Position numbers and translations under genes: made by a program. The notes beneath the pieces are model-generated. The model was not told where the DNA came from, did no database searches, and saw only the letters and a list, made by a program, of their open reading frames with translations. Below, piece by piece: positions 26,255 through 34,621 of a stretch of 64,000 nt of DNA (positions are counted from its first letter, which is position 1; every line of letters begins with the position of its first letter). Source of the DNA: JBCBKU01 sp038521345 (lineage in GTDB: Bacteria > Pseudomonadota > Alphaproteobacteria > Rhodobacterales > Rhodobacteraceae); the NCBI GenBank assembly GCA_038521345.1, contig JBCBKU010000001.1, positions 297,625 to 361,624 of the forward strand. Direction: 5' to 3'.

Positions 26255-28276
26255 ATGACCAACCCACTACTTGACGACTGGACCACACCGTTCGGGCTTC
26301 CCCCGTTTGATCGCATCTCCGATGACGACTTCTCGCCGGCTGTGGATCAGACGCTGGACCGAGCGCGGACCGAAATCGACCGCATTGCCCAGAACCCCGA
26401 GGCGCCAACCTTTGCCAACACGATCGAGGCGCTGGAACGCGCCGACCGGGATCTCGGCCGGGTCCTTGGGGCCTTCTATGCCCTCGCGGGCGCGCATACG
26501 AACGATGCGCGGAACGCGCTGATGCGGGAATTCTCGCCCAAGCTCTCGGCCTACGGATCCGAGATTACGATGAACCGCCCCCTCTTCGATCGGATCGACG
26601 CCCTGTGGACGAGGCGCGATGCGCTTGGCCTGACCGACGAACAGGCGCGGCTCTTGTTTCTGACCCATCGTCGCTTCGTGCGTGCCGGCGCTCAACTCGA
26701 AGGCACGGCGGCAGAGCGGTTGAAAGAGATCAAGGCCCGCCTTGCGGTTCTTGGCACGACGTTCACGCAGAACCTACTGAAGGACGAGGCCGATTGGTTC
26801 ATGCCGCTGGCCGAGGCCGATCTCGAAGGGTTGCCGGACTTCGTGGTGGCCGCCGCCCGTGCCGCCGGGGAAGAGAAAGGCGCTGAAGGCCCGGTCGTCA
26901 CGCTCTCCCGCTCCCTGATCGTGCCCTTCCTGCAATTCTCTCCCCGCCGCGACTTGCGCGAAAAGGCGTTTGCCGCCTGGACGTCTCGCGGTGCAAACGG
27001 CGGCGAGACCGACAACCGCGCCAACGCGACCGAGGTTCTCGCCCTTCGCAAGGAACGCGCGGCGCTTTTGGGCTACGACAGTTTCGCCGCGTTCAAACTT
27101 GAAACCGAGATGGCCAAGACCCCGGCGGCGGTCCGCGATCTCTTGATGCAGGTCTGGGAACCGGCGCGCGCGCAAGCCAACGCCGATGCCGGTCTCCTTG
27201 CCGACATGATGCATGCCGACGGCGTCAACGGCCCGCTCGAGCCATGGGATTGGCGCTACTACGCCGAGAAACGGCGAAAGGCGGAACATGATCTCGACGA
27301 GGCCGAGCTGAAACCGTTTTTCCAGCTGGATCGCATGATCGACGCCGCCTTCGCCTGCGCCACACGGCTCTTCGGACTCAGTTTCCACCCGATCGAGGGC
27401 CCGACCTACCACCCCGATGTCCGGCTCTGGGAGGTCAGACGCGGCGACCGGCATCTGGCCGTGTTCGTCGGCGATTACTTCGCCCGCGGCTCCAAGCGCT
27501 CGGGAGCTTGGTGCTCGACCATGAGAAGCCAGGAAAGGCTCGACGAAGAGATCCGTCCCATCGTCGTGAATGTCTGCAACTTCGCCAAACCGACCAAGGG
27601 CGAACCGGCGCTGTTGTCCTACGACGACGCGCGCACGCTCTTTCACGAGTTCGGGCATGCGCTCCACAACATCCTCTCCGATGTCACCTACGGCTCGATC
27701 TCGGGCACCTCGGTCGCCCGGGATTTCGTGGAACTGCCGTCGCAACTTTACGAACACTGGCTCGACGTGCCCGAGGTCCTGGCCGACTACGCGACCCATT
27801 CCGAAACCGGCGCGCCCATGCCCAAGGATCTACTCGACCGGCTTCTGGCCGCTTCGACTTACGACATGGGGTTCCAAACCGTGGAATACGTGGCCTCGGC
27901 CCTTGTCGATCTCGCGTTCCACGAAGGAACGCCGCCGACCGACGCCATGGACCGCCAAGCCGAGATTCTCGCCGAAATCGGTATGCCCGAGGCCATCGTC
28001 ATGCGTCATGCGACGCCGCATTTCGCACATGTCTTCGCGGGCGACGGCTATTCGGCGGGCTATTACAGCTACATGTGGTCCGAAGTCATGGATGCCGACG
28101 CGTTCGCCGCCTTCGAAGAGGCGGGCGGCCCGTTCGATGCGGCCCTTGCCAAAAAGCTCGAAACCCACATCCTCAGCACCGGCGGCAGCGACGATGCCGA
28201 GGATCTCTATCGCGCCTTCCGCGGCCGGATGCCCGGTGTCGATGCGCTATTGAAGGGGCGTGGGCTGGCGGCCTAG
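26255..28276 (+). CDS. M3-family oligopeptidase (Dcp/PrlC-like zinc metallopeptidase)
   Basis: A 673-residue thimet-type peptidase. The zinc motif HEFGH sits at about residues 464-468 (LFHEFGHALHNIL), with the third ligand Glu about 25-30 residues on in ARDFVELPSQLYEHW. The C-terminal YYSYMWSEVMDADAF is also characteristic. With no signal peptide it is cytosolic and should degrade short peptides; Dcp (dipeptidyl carboxypeptidase) and OpdA (endopeptidase) types cannot be separated here. AGGAGGT precedes the ATG, 23 nt after the thiF-like gene. Confidence 0.94.
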   Translation: MTNPLLDDWTTPFGLPPFDRISDDDFSPAVDQTLDRARTEIDRIAQNPEAPTFANTIEALERADRDLGRVLGAFYALAGAHTNDARNALMREFSPKLSAYGSEITMNRPLFDRIDALWTRRDALGLTDEQARLLFLTHRRFVRAGAQLEGTAAERLKEIKARLAVLGTTFTQNLLKDEADWFMPLAEADLEGLPDFVVAAARAAGEEKGAEGPVVTLSRSLIVPFLQFSPRRDLREKAFAAWTSRGANGGETDNRANATEVLALRKERAALLGYDSFAAFKLETEMAKTPAAVRDLLMQVWEPARAQANADAGLLADMMHADGVNGPLEPWDWRYYAEKRRKAEHDLDEAELKPFFQLDRMIDAAFACATRLFGLSFHPIEGPTYHPDVRLWEVRRGDRHLAVFVGDYFARGSKRSGAWCSTMRSQERLDEEIRPIVVNVCNFAKPTKGEPALLSYDDARTLFHEFGHALHNILSDVTYGSISGTSVARDFVELPSQLYEHWLDVPEVLADYATHSETGAPMPKDLLDRLLAASTYDMGFQTVEYVASALVDLAFHEGTPPTDAMDRQAEILAEIGMPEAIVMRHATPHFAHVFAGDGYSAGYYSYMWSEVMDADAFAAFEEAGGPFDAALAKKLETHILSTGGSDDAEDLYRAFRGRMPGVDALLKGRGLAA

Positions 28277-28287
28277 GCGCGGCGCCG

Positions 28288-29625
28288 TCAAGCGCTGCCT
28301 TCTCCGGAAGCGCGCCCGGAAAAGATCTGCGCGGCGGTCCGGGCCGCCGGTTGGGAAAAGGCCTCGTCCGAGAACACCGCGTCGCGGTCGAGCCCGTCCT
28401 GATCGGCAAGCGCATCGCCCAATGACCGGCCCGAGGCCAGGGCGGTCGTCACGATTCGTGTCGCCTCGACGCGACCCACGGTCTGGGCGAGCGCGAATAC
28501 GGCCGCCTCGGCCCGCACCCGGGGCTCAGCCTCAAGACGCGATCGCATGGCCGCTGCATCGACGTCGAGCGTCGCAAAGACGGCCTCTGCATGGGCAAGG
28601 CCCGCCCCCGCGATCTCGAACAGCATCGGCAGGAACGCCCATTCGACCGGCCAATAGGCGCCGTCGCGTTCCTCGGCATGAACGGCCGCGGCGGCAAGAC
28701 CGGCCTCGCATCCCTGCGCAACCGGCAGGAGCGCCTGAAGCGCCTCTGCCGCCACCGGGTTGGACTTGTGCGGCATCGTCGAAGAGCCGCCCCCGTCAGT
28801 CAGGCGCAATTCGGCGATCTCGACTCGCGCCGAAATCCCGATGTCGCGTCCGATCTTCGCTGTGGCCGCGACCAACCGCCCAAGCCATCCGGCCAAACGC
28901 CGAAACCCGCTCCGGTCCGTGTGCCAAGGTGCTCCGGCGCCCAGGCCAAGCCCCTCGGCAAGCTGCCGCGTGACAGCGTCGGCCTCGGTCCCGAATACGC
29001 TTCGGCTGCCCGAGGCCCCGCCCAGCTGCACGCGCAACACATCGACACGCATCGGCGCAAGCTCGGCCTCAAGCCGGATCAGAGGCTGTGCCCATTGCGC
29101 GACCCGAAGTCCGAAGGTGATCGGGGTGGCCAACTGGCCCCGAGTCCGCGCCAGCATCAGTGTGGTGGCATGGGCCCGGGACAAAGCCTCCAGCGTGTCG
29201 ATGAGACCCGCCAGCAGGGTGCCGAGATCATCCAGAGCCGACCGCGCCCGAAGGCAAAAGGCGGTATCGACGATGTCTTGGCTGGTGGCTCCGAAATGAA
29301 GCCAATCCGCCGCTTCTGCCGAAAGCTGCCGGCGAAGATTGGCGACAAGGGCCGGCACGGGAACGCCGGCGGTGGCAACGCCGTCCCGAAGCAGGCGCGA
29401 CGCGTCGTCGGGTCTTTTCAGCGCCTCAATCTCTACCAGGGCCGTCTCCGGCACGATGCCAAGCGCTGCTTGCGCGCGCGCCAGGCCTTTCTCGACGCTG
29501 ACCATGGCATCGATAAAGGCGTCGTCCTCGAAATGCGCCCGAAGCTGTGCGTGTCCGAAGACCGGATCGTTCAAGACACTCGGTGACGGTGCCATATCAC
29601 GGACCGGTGCCAGCGACGGGGCCAT
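28288..29625 (-). CDS. pcaB: 3-carboxy-cis,cis-muconate cycloisomerase
   Basis: A 445-residue fumarase/aspartase-superfamily enzyme. It lactonises 3-carboxy-cis,cis-muconate, the protocatechuate ring-opening product, to 4-carboxymuconolactone. The signature loop GGSSTMPHKSNPV and WLHFGATSQDIVDTA are clear. The start is uncertain: the ATG at 29625 and the one at 29595 both lack a good Shine-Dalgarno. It is last in the pca operon, about 100 nt after the BKACE gene. Gene order and motifs exclude adenylosuccinate lyase. Confidence 0.92.
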   Translation of the reverse strand: MAPSLAPVRDMAPSPSVLNDPVFGHAQLRAHFEDDAFIDAMVSVEKGLARAQAALGIVPETALVEIEALKRPDDASRLLRDGVATAGVPVPALVANLRRQLSAEAADWLHFGATSQDIVDTAFCLRARSALDDLGTLLAGLIDTLEALSRAHATTLMLARTRGQLATPITFGLRVAQWAQPLIRLEAELAPMRVDVLRVQLGGASGSRSVFGTEADAVTRQLAEGLGLGAGAPWHTDRSGFRRLAGWLGRLVAATAKIGRDIGISARVEIAELRLTDGGGSSTMPHKSNPVAAEALQALLPVAQGCEAGLAAAAVHAEERDGAYWPVEWAFLPMLFEIAGAGLAHAEAVFATLDVDAAAMRSRLEAEPRVRAEAAVFALAQTVGRVEATRIVTTALASGRSLGDALADQDGLDRDAVFSDEAFSQPAARTAAQIFSGRASGEGSA

Positions 29626-29726
29626 GGGCAGGCCCCGGTTGCGGCCACGGGCCCACCTCCGCGGTGTCGCCGCTGCATGCGCAATGGATCGTTCGGATCG
29701 GTATCACGGATCCTCTTGTCCCTTCC

Positions 29727-30581
29727 TCAGGCCGCAACGTCGCGAAGGCCCAGCATCGCACGTGCCTCGGCCCATGTCGCAACCGGCCGTTCGTATCGTT
29801 CGCAAATCTCGACCGTTCGGCTCACAAGGGCGGCATTGGACGGTGCCAAAGTTGTCCTGTCCAGCCGCACATTGTCTTCAAGCCCTGTGCGGGCATGCCC
29901 ACCGGCCGAGACGGCCCACTCATTCAGAACGATCTGGTTGGGCCCGATCCCGGCCGCGCTCCAGTCCGCCTCCGGACCGAACAGCCGGTGCACCGTCTGG
30001 ACGTAATAGTCGAACACGTGACGATCGGCCGGCATGGCGTTTTTCACACCCATCACGAATTGAACATAGGGCGTGCCCTCGATCTCGCCCTTGTCGGCCA
30101 TTTCCTTGGCTTTGAGGATGTGGCTCAGGTCAAAGGCCTCGATCTCGGGTTTCACGCCATGCGCCCGTATTTCCGACGCCAGCCAGTCCACGAGATCGGG
30201 CGGGTTCTCATAGACCCGCGTGGGGAAATTGTTCGAACCGACTGACAAGGACGCCATATCCGGCTTCAGCGATAGCATTCCGCCACGGACCTTGCCCGCG
30301 CCAGAGCGTCCGCCGGTCGACAACTGGATGATCATCCCGGGACAATGGGTTTCCAGTCCCTCTTTGAGCGCGGCAAACCTTTCCGGGTCCGAAGTCGGGC
30401 TCTCGTCGTCATTGCGCACATGCGCATGCACGATCGAAGCACCGGCCTCAAAGGCTTCCTGCGTGCTCTCGACCTGCTCAGAGACGGAAATTGGCACTGC
30501 AGGATTGTCGGATTTGCGTGGCAATGACCCGGTGATGGCCACGCAGATGATGCAGGGTTTCGTCACGAGGCGCTCAGACAT
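29727..30581 (-). CDS. BKACE (DUF849) beta-keto acid cleavage enzyme
   Basis: A 284-residue TIM-barrel protein of the family typified by 3-keto-5-aminohexanoate cleavage enzyme (Kce). These enzymes use zinc and acetyl-CoA to cleave a beta-keto acid into acetoacetate and a new acyl-CoA. Zn ligands His52 and His54 lie in VHAHVRND, and the distal Glu lies in GGHARTGLEDN. The ATG at 30581 overlaps the pcaG stop by 8 nt, so it is coupled to the dioxygenase. Its place in the pca operon suggests 3-oxoadipate as substrate, giving succinyl-CoA; that is inference. Confidence 0.9.
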   Translation of the reverse strand: MSERLVTKPCIICVAITGSLPRKSDNPAVPISVSEQVESTQEAFEAGASIVHAHVRNDDESPTSDPERFAALKEGLETHCPGMIIQLSTGGRSGAGKVRGGMLSLKPDMASLSVGSNNFPTRVYENPPDLVDWLASEIRAHGVKPEIEAFDLSHILKAKEMADKGEIEGTPYVQFVMGVKNAMPADRHVFDYYVQTVHRLFGPEADWSAAGIGPNQIVLNEWAVSAGGHARTGLEDNVRLDRTTLAPSNAALVSRTVEICERYERPVATWAEARAMLGLRDVAA

Positions 30582-31194
30582 CAAAGAAAACGGTTTCGGC
30601 ATCGCCCTGAAGCCGGATTTCGAAGCGATAGGTCGGGACTGCGCCGGTTTCGTGCCGTGCCGCGATCAACGTCTCGCGTCGGCGGTCCCATTCGATAAGG
30701 TTCAGAACCGGGTCAGTCGCATTCGCCGCGGCCTCATCCGCGAAGTACATCCGGGTGTTCAGCCCGATATTGATCCCGCGCGCCACGATCCAGATATTGA
30801 GGTGCGGCGCCTGCATGCCCGTGCTCCGACCCGGTGCCCGCCCGGGTTTGATTGTCTCAAAGGCCCAATCCCCAGTCTCGAAATCGCTGATCACCCGGCC
30901 CCAACCGCGAAACCCCGGCTCGACGTCGCCACCGCCCTCGGGATGGGCGTAATGTCCTTTGGAATTGGCCTGCCAGACTTCCAGCAGGACATCCTTAACG
31001 GGCGTCCCGGTCCCGTCCAGAACAACACCTTCCACACGCACCCGTTCGCCTTCGGCATTCGGGCCGCAAATGTCGTGGCCAAGCTCTTCGTTATAAATCC
31101 GAAACCCGGCATCGCCCGGGGCGAGACCGATATGCACGTAGGGCCCGGCGGTCTGCGACGCGGTTTCCCTCAGGTACGGCAATTCCTGCGGCAT
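30574..31194 (-). CDS. pcaG: Protocatechuate 3,4-dioxygenase, alpha subunit
   Basis: A 206-residue intradiol dioxygenase alpha chain. It pairs with PcaH to cleave protocatechuate between its hydroxyls, giving 3-carboxy-cis,cis-muconate. The N-terminus has ETASQTAGPYVHIG, then the beta-sandwich core LLEVWQANSKGHYAHPEGGGD and PHLNIWIVARGINIGLNTRMYF. The iron-ligand HIH is replaced by HLN, as expected for the non-iron-binding alpha chain. It starts 3 nt after pcaH. Confidence 0.95.
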   Translation of the reverse strand: MPQELPYLRETASQTAGPYVHIGLAPGDAGFRIYNEELGHDICGPNAEGERVRVEGVVLDGTGTPVKDVLLEVWQANSKGHYAHPEGGGDVEPGFRGWGRVISDFETGDWAFETIKPGRAPGRSTGMQAPHLNIWIVARGINIGLNTRMYFADEAAANATDPVLNLIEWDRRRETLIAARHETGAVPTYRFEIRLQGDAETVFFDV

Positions 31195-31197
31195 GGC

Positions 31198-31926
31198 TCA
31201 GTTCCCCTCAAGCTTGTTCTCAAACATGGTCGAGCGGCGCCCGCGCAAGACGATGTCCAACTTGTACGCGATGGTGTCGAGCGGGATCGTCGCATTGAGA
31301 TCGAGCTTGGCAGTCAGCTGTTCGATTGCGTCCGGGTCTGGGATCGTCTGCACGATGGGACAGATCTGGATCAAAGGATCACCTTCGAAATAGCACTGGG
31401 TGATCAGCCGCTGGGCAAAGCCGGACCCAAACACCGAGATGTGGATATGTGCCGGCCGCCAGTTGTTGCCGTGGTTGCGCCACGGATAGGCGCCGGGCTT
31501 GACGGTGCGAAAGGCGAAATGCCCGGTCTCGTCAGACAGCGTGCGCCCGCATCCGCCAAAGTTGGGATCGACGGGGGCAAGATAGGTGTCCTTCCTGTGC
31601 CGGTACCGGCCTCCGGCATTGGCTTGCCAGATCTCGATCAGGGTCTTTGGAACGGGTCGCGCATTCTCGTCCAGAACGCGCCCGTGCAGAATGATCCGCT
31701 CCCCGATCGGGCTTTCCCCCGGCTGGGCGTAGTTCTTCAGAAGGTCGTTGTCGCCCTCGGCGATATCGCTTTGGCCGAAGACTGGTCCGGTTGCCTCTGA
31801 AACCGAGTTTTCAAGCGATATGAGGGCATATCGCGGGCTGCGCGTGACCGAGGTTTTGTATCCCGGTGTAAGGGCGGGTGGATGCAGGTCCCGGTTCCGC
31901 GAATAGTATTCGGCTGGCGGCCTCAT
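31198..31926 (-). CDS. pcaH: Protocatechuate 3,4-dioxygenase, beta subunit
   Basis: A 242-residue iron-binding subunit of protocatechuate 3,4-dioxygenase. The N-terminal PCDO_beta_N segment (SRNRDLHPPALTPGYKTSVTRSP) precedes the core IEIWQANAGGRYRH. Fe(III) ligands are the Tyr of RHRKDTY, the Tyr of GAYPWRNHGNNW and the two His of PAHIHISVFG. Cytosolic. It overlaps pcaC by 4 nt and is followed by pcaG after 3 nt. Confidence 0.96.
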   Translation of the reverse strand: MRPPAEYYSRNRDLHPPALTPGYKTSVTRSPRYALISLENSVSEATGPVFGQSDIAEGDNDLLKNYAQPGESPIGERIILHGRVLDENARPVPKTLIEIWQANAGGRYRHRKDTYLAPVDPNFGGCGRTLSDETGHFAFRTVKPGAYPWRNHGNNWRPAHIHISVFGSGFAQRLITQCYFEGDPLIQICPIVQTIPDPDAIEQLTAKLDLNATIPLDTIAYKLDIVLRGRRSTMFENKLEGN

Positions 31927-32303
31927 GGTTCTTCTTCCATCTCGGCAAAGGTGGCTTTGGCAAGTTTGATTGCGTGGTTGGCCTTGGGCACCCCGGCATA
32001 GACCGCGACATGCAGGAAGGCCTGCATCACGTCATCCTTCGTTGCGCCCGTATTCGCGGTCGCACGGATGTGCATCGGGATCTCCTCGAAGTTTCCCGTG
32101 GCTGCGAGAAGCGCCAGTGTCAGCATCGACCGTTCGCGGCGGCTGATGGTATCGTCAGACCAGACCGTGCCCCAAGCGCCCTCGGTGATCAGGGTCTGGA
32201 AGGGAACGTCGAAATCGGTCGTCGCGGCGTCGGCGCGATCCACATGGGAAACGCCCAGAACCGCGCGACGGGTCGCCTTTCCGGTGTCAAAGCGGTCAGG
32301 CAC
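31923..32303 (-). CDS. pcaC: 4-carboxymuconolactone decarboxylase
   Basis: A 126-residue all-helical AhpD-like-fold enzyme converting 4-carboxymuconolactone to 3-oxoadipate enol-lactone. Family signatures are RRAVLGVSHVDRA near the N-terminus, ITEGAWGTVWSDDTISRRERSMLTLA and EIPMHIRATANTGATKDDVMQAFLH. It overlaps pcaD by 8 nt and pcaH by 4 nt. PcaC and PcaD are often fused elsewhere; here they are separate. Confidence 0.95.
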   Translation of the reverse strand: MPDRFDTGKATRRAVLGVSHVDRADAATTDFDVPFQTLITEGAWGTVWSDDTISRRERSMLTLALLAATGNFEEIPMHIRATANTGATKDDVMQAFLHVAVYAGVPKANHAIKLAKATFAEMEEEP

Positions 32304-33084
32304 GGACAGGCTCCTTCAGAAAAGTACCGGACAGGTCGGCAAAGCGATCGGGCGTTTCGGCCATCGGCAGATGGCCCGCCCCGTCGATTTCAACATACTC
32401 TGCGTGTGGGATCGCCGCAGCCAGTTCGCGCACGATTGCAGGGGGCGTCGCGCCATCGTCGCTGCCGCCGATCACCAGCGCCGGGCACGAGATTTCTTTG
32501 GCGGTTGCAGTAAGGTCGGCCGCCGCCAGCGCTGCGCAGCACCCGGCATACCCGGCTGCCGGCGTCCGGGTGAGCATGTTGCGCCAAAGCCCGTTGCCGG
32601 ACTGCGCCCGGAAGGCCGGCGCGAACCAGCGTTCGAGAACGGCGTCGGCAATCCCGTCAAGGCTCCCCGTCTGCACGGCGTCAATGCGGTCCGCCCACAT
32701 CTCGGGTGTGCCGATCCGTAACGCGGTGTTCGACAGGATCACCCGTTCGGTGCGATCGGGCATCTCGGCCGCCAGTGCCTGCGCGATCATCCCGCCCAGT
32801 GACACGCCGACAATGGCAAATCGACCAAGCTCCAGATGCGCAACAAGGGCCGCAGCATCCGCCGTCAGCATGGCGAGGGAATAGGGGGCCGCCGGCACGT
32901 CGCTCAGTCCGTGCCCCCGCGTGTCCATCCGGATCACCCGATATTCGGCCAGCGCCGGCAGGACCGGGTCCCAAAGGCGCAGGTCCGTCCCGAGTGAGTT
33001 CAACAACACGACCGGCGCCCCCGCCGGATCCCCGTCCTCGCGCCAGTGCAAACCCACCCCGTCGCGTTGGAGCCAGGTCGTCAT
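32296..33084 (-). CDS. pcaD: 3-oxoadipate enol-lactonase
   Basis: A 262-residue alpha/beta hydrolase. The start at 33084 follows GGAG. The nucleophile elbow GVSLGG (Ser at about 96), the acid in IGGSDDGATPP and the catalytic His in DGAGHLPMAE form the triad; LNSLGTDLRLWDPVLP provides the oxyanion region. It hydrolyses 3-oxoadipate enol-lactone to 3-oxoadipate. It is the first gene of the operon pcaD-C-H-G-BKACE-B. No pcaQ regulator gene lies upstream. Confidence 0.94.
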   Translation of the reverse strand: MTTWLQRDGVGLHWREDGDPAGAPVVLLNSLGTDLRLWDPVLPALAEYRVIRMDTRGHGLSDVPAAPYSLAMLTADAAALVAHLELGRFAIVGVSLGGMIAQALAAEMPDRTERVILSNTALRIGTPEMWADRIDAVQTGSLDGIADAVLERWFAPAFRAQSGNGLWRNMLTRTPAAGYAGCCAALAAADLTATAKEISCPALVIGGSDDGATPPAIVRELAAAIPHAEYVEIDGAGHLPMAETPDRFADLSGTFLKEPVRA

Positions 33085-33218
33085 GCCCGTACTCCGCCAG
33101 GCCTGCGCGCCATGGCGCCACGTGGTCTGAAATGTCTCACGATGTCTCATCCCCGAGTTGGCTTGGTGCGCACGTTACCAATCCGGATCGCGCTCCGACA
33201 GTTCAGATGCGGCGAAAC

Positions 33219-33238
33219 AATATACCAATTCAGATATT
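33219..33238. promoter_or_regulatory. Dyad in the pca operon promoter region
   Basis: AATAT (33219-33223) and ATATT (33234-33238) form an AT-rich dyad with a 10-nt centre, about 135 nt upstream of pcaD in an otherwise GC-rich 225 bp gap. This resembles a LysR-type T-N11-A operator. PcaQ is the usual activator, but its gene is not in the window and the sequence does not match the ATAACC/GGTTAA PcaQ box. Confidence 0.3.
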
Positions 33239-33309
33239 TTCAGGTTGCCCGCGAATGTAGTGAAAAAACACCGCGACCGGCCCGGTTGCTGCGATCTGGG
33301 GGTTCGTCG

Positions 33310-33663
33310 TCAGGCCGCCCGCAGGATCTTCTCCATGGCCTTCCCGCGAACCAACTCGTCCACCAGCTTGTCGAGGTAACGGATGTTCTTCATCACCGGG
33401 TCCTCGACATTCTCCACGCGGATGCCGCAGACGACCCCCTTGATCAGCGCGGCATTTGGATTCATGCGCGGGGCAGTCTCAAAGAAGCTGCGGAAATCTG
33501 CTCCGCTGCCGATCTGCTGGTCCAGCCCGGGTTGATCGTATCCGGTCAGCCAGCGGATGATTGTGTCGACCTCGCCCTTCGTCCGGTTCTTCCGCTCGGC
33601 CTTCTGGACGTAAAGCGGATAGACTTTGGCGAATGCCATCTTCGTGACATCGAATTTGGGCAT
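33310..33663 (-). CDS. DUF2200 family protein
   Basis: A 117-residue protein matching DUF2200. The pattern [36 protein letters not shown] is distinctive, followed by [15 protein letters not shown] and an internal [26 protein letters not shown] helix region. The family is small, cytosolic and without known function. The ATG at 33663 has GGGAAG 7 nt upstream, inside a strong inverted repeat. It lies 225 bp from pcaD and is not obviously linked to it. Confidence 0.88.
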   Translation of the reverse strand: MPKFDVTKMAFAKVYPLYVQKAERKNRTKGEVDTIIRWLTGYDQPGLDQQIGSGADFRSFFETAPRMNPNAALIKGVVCGIRVENVEDPVMKNIRYLDKLVDELVRGKAMEKILRAA

Positions 33664-33665
33664 GC

Positions 33666-33712
33666 ACGCTTCCCGTTATCGCGCCGGTCAGACTGCCCGA
33701 CCCGGGAAGCGT
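33666..33712 (-). promoter_or_regulatory. RBS-overlapping hairpin before the DUF2200 gene
   Basis: A perfect 10-bp inverted repeat, ACGCTTCCCG (33666-33675) and CGGGAAGCGT (33703-33712), spans the leader. On the transcript the 3' arm contains the GGGAAG Shine-Dalgarno and ends 2 nt before the ATG at 33663, so the stem would hide the ribosome site. It could also act as the terminator of the upstream PEP-CTERM-like gene, though no U-run follows. Confidence 0.5.
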
Positions 33713-33743
33713 ACCATAAATCTCGGTCGACGTCGCGCGCGCC

Positions 33744-34466
33744 TTATTGCTGGGCCTTCCGCCGCCGCCGGGCGACAAAGGCGCCGATCGCAAGAACGCT
33801 GGCCATCAGGGTCAGCGATGTCGGCGCCGGGACCGGGCTGATATTCGTCCCGTTTTCTTTCGCAAAGGATTTGGCGACCGTGTGGTTGTCGGATTCGAAG
33901 TTCGGTCCCGAGAACACGACGGAATCGAACTCCTCTGCCGAGAACATGTTGATGAATACATAGGGTTCGTGGTTGACCTGCCCCTGAAAGGCCGGGTTCG
34001 GGTTCCCGTAATAGCCCTGCGTGTCGGTGGTGCTTTCGGCAAGGAAATCCAGCACGTCGTCCGTGTCGAACGAGAAGATGCTGCTGCCGTCATTGATCAG
34101 GTCAACCTGGTTCGCAACGCTCCCGGCGGACCACCAGAACCCAAGGTACCGGGCGGCCGTATTCAGCGACAGGGTGGATCCGGGCGACGATTGCGAAAAC
34201 AGGTACTGGGATTCGTTGGCACCGCCAAACCGGTTGGTCGGGTCGATCCGGCCCGCGCTGTAAGTACCCAATGCCGAGTCCAGGTTTGTAAAGGCGCCGC
34301 GCGGCGCGGCGTCAAACGTCTCTACAATTCCGCCGCTCGCGCCGATGCCGGCGAGATCGGCCTGTTGCACACCGGGATCCTCGATCGTGACGGTCACGGT
34401 CGCCGCGACGGCCGTTTGGGACACCAGAAGTCCAAAGGCCAGAAGCCCTGCCAAAGTTTGTTTCAT
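33744..34466 (-). CDS. Secreted PEP-CTERM/VPLPA-CTERM-like protein
   Basis: A 240-residue exported protein. A signal peptide (MKQTLAGLLAFGLLVSQTAVAA) leads into a beta-rich body (GGIVETFDAAPRGAFT, YLGFWWSAG, FINMFSAEEFDSVVFSG). The C-terminus has VPAPTS, a hydrophobic helix and RRRRKAQQ: the tripartite sorting signal processed by exosortases. It is probably surface-displayed and linked to exopolysaccharide. Start 34466 is preferred, since GAGG is 8 nt upstream; 34472 is possible. No exosortase gene is in the window. Confidence 0.8.
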   Translation of the reverse strand: MKQTLAGLLAFGLLVSQTAVAATVTVTIEDPGVQQADLAGIGASGGIVETFDAAPRGAFTNLDSALGTYSAGRIDPTNRFGGANESQYLFSQSSPGSTLSLNTAARYLGFWWSAGSVANQVDLINDGSSIFSFDTDDVLDFLAESTTDTQGYYGNPNPAFQGQVNHEPYVFINMFSAEEFDSVVFSGPNFESDNHTVAKSFAKENGTNISPVPAPTSLTLMASVLAIGAFVARRRRKAQQ

Positions 34467-34601
34467 GCACATATCCTCGTTACCAAACCGAAGGGTGTCC
34501 GCTGCCGGACGCCCCGCTTTTCGTTGGTCGGAAAGGTGGCACAGAACGCGCAAAGGCACCGGTGCGCGTCGGTATAGTTTCGCACTCAAAAGGATAGAGT
34601 T

Positions 34602-34618
34602 GCCGGGCCCGCGCCGGC
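34602..34618 (-). terminator. Possible terminator hairpin after the SH3 gene
   Basis: GCCGG (34602-34606) and CCGGC (34614-34618) flank a 7-nt GC loop immediately after the SH3-domain gene stop. No U-run follows on the minus strand, so termination by this hairpin is uncertain. Confidence 0.3.
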
Positions 34619-34621
34619 TTT

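Noticed and set aside
28288..29625. Adenylosuccinate or argininosuccinate lyase instead of pcaB
   Set aside because: The superfamily loop is shared, but the pca operon context and length fit the cycloisomerase.
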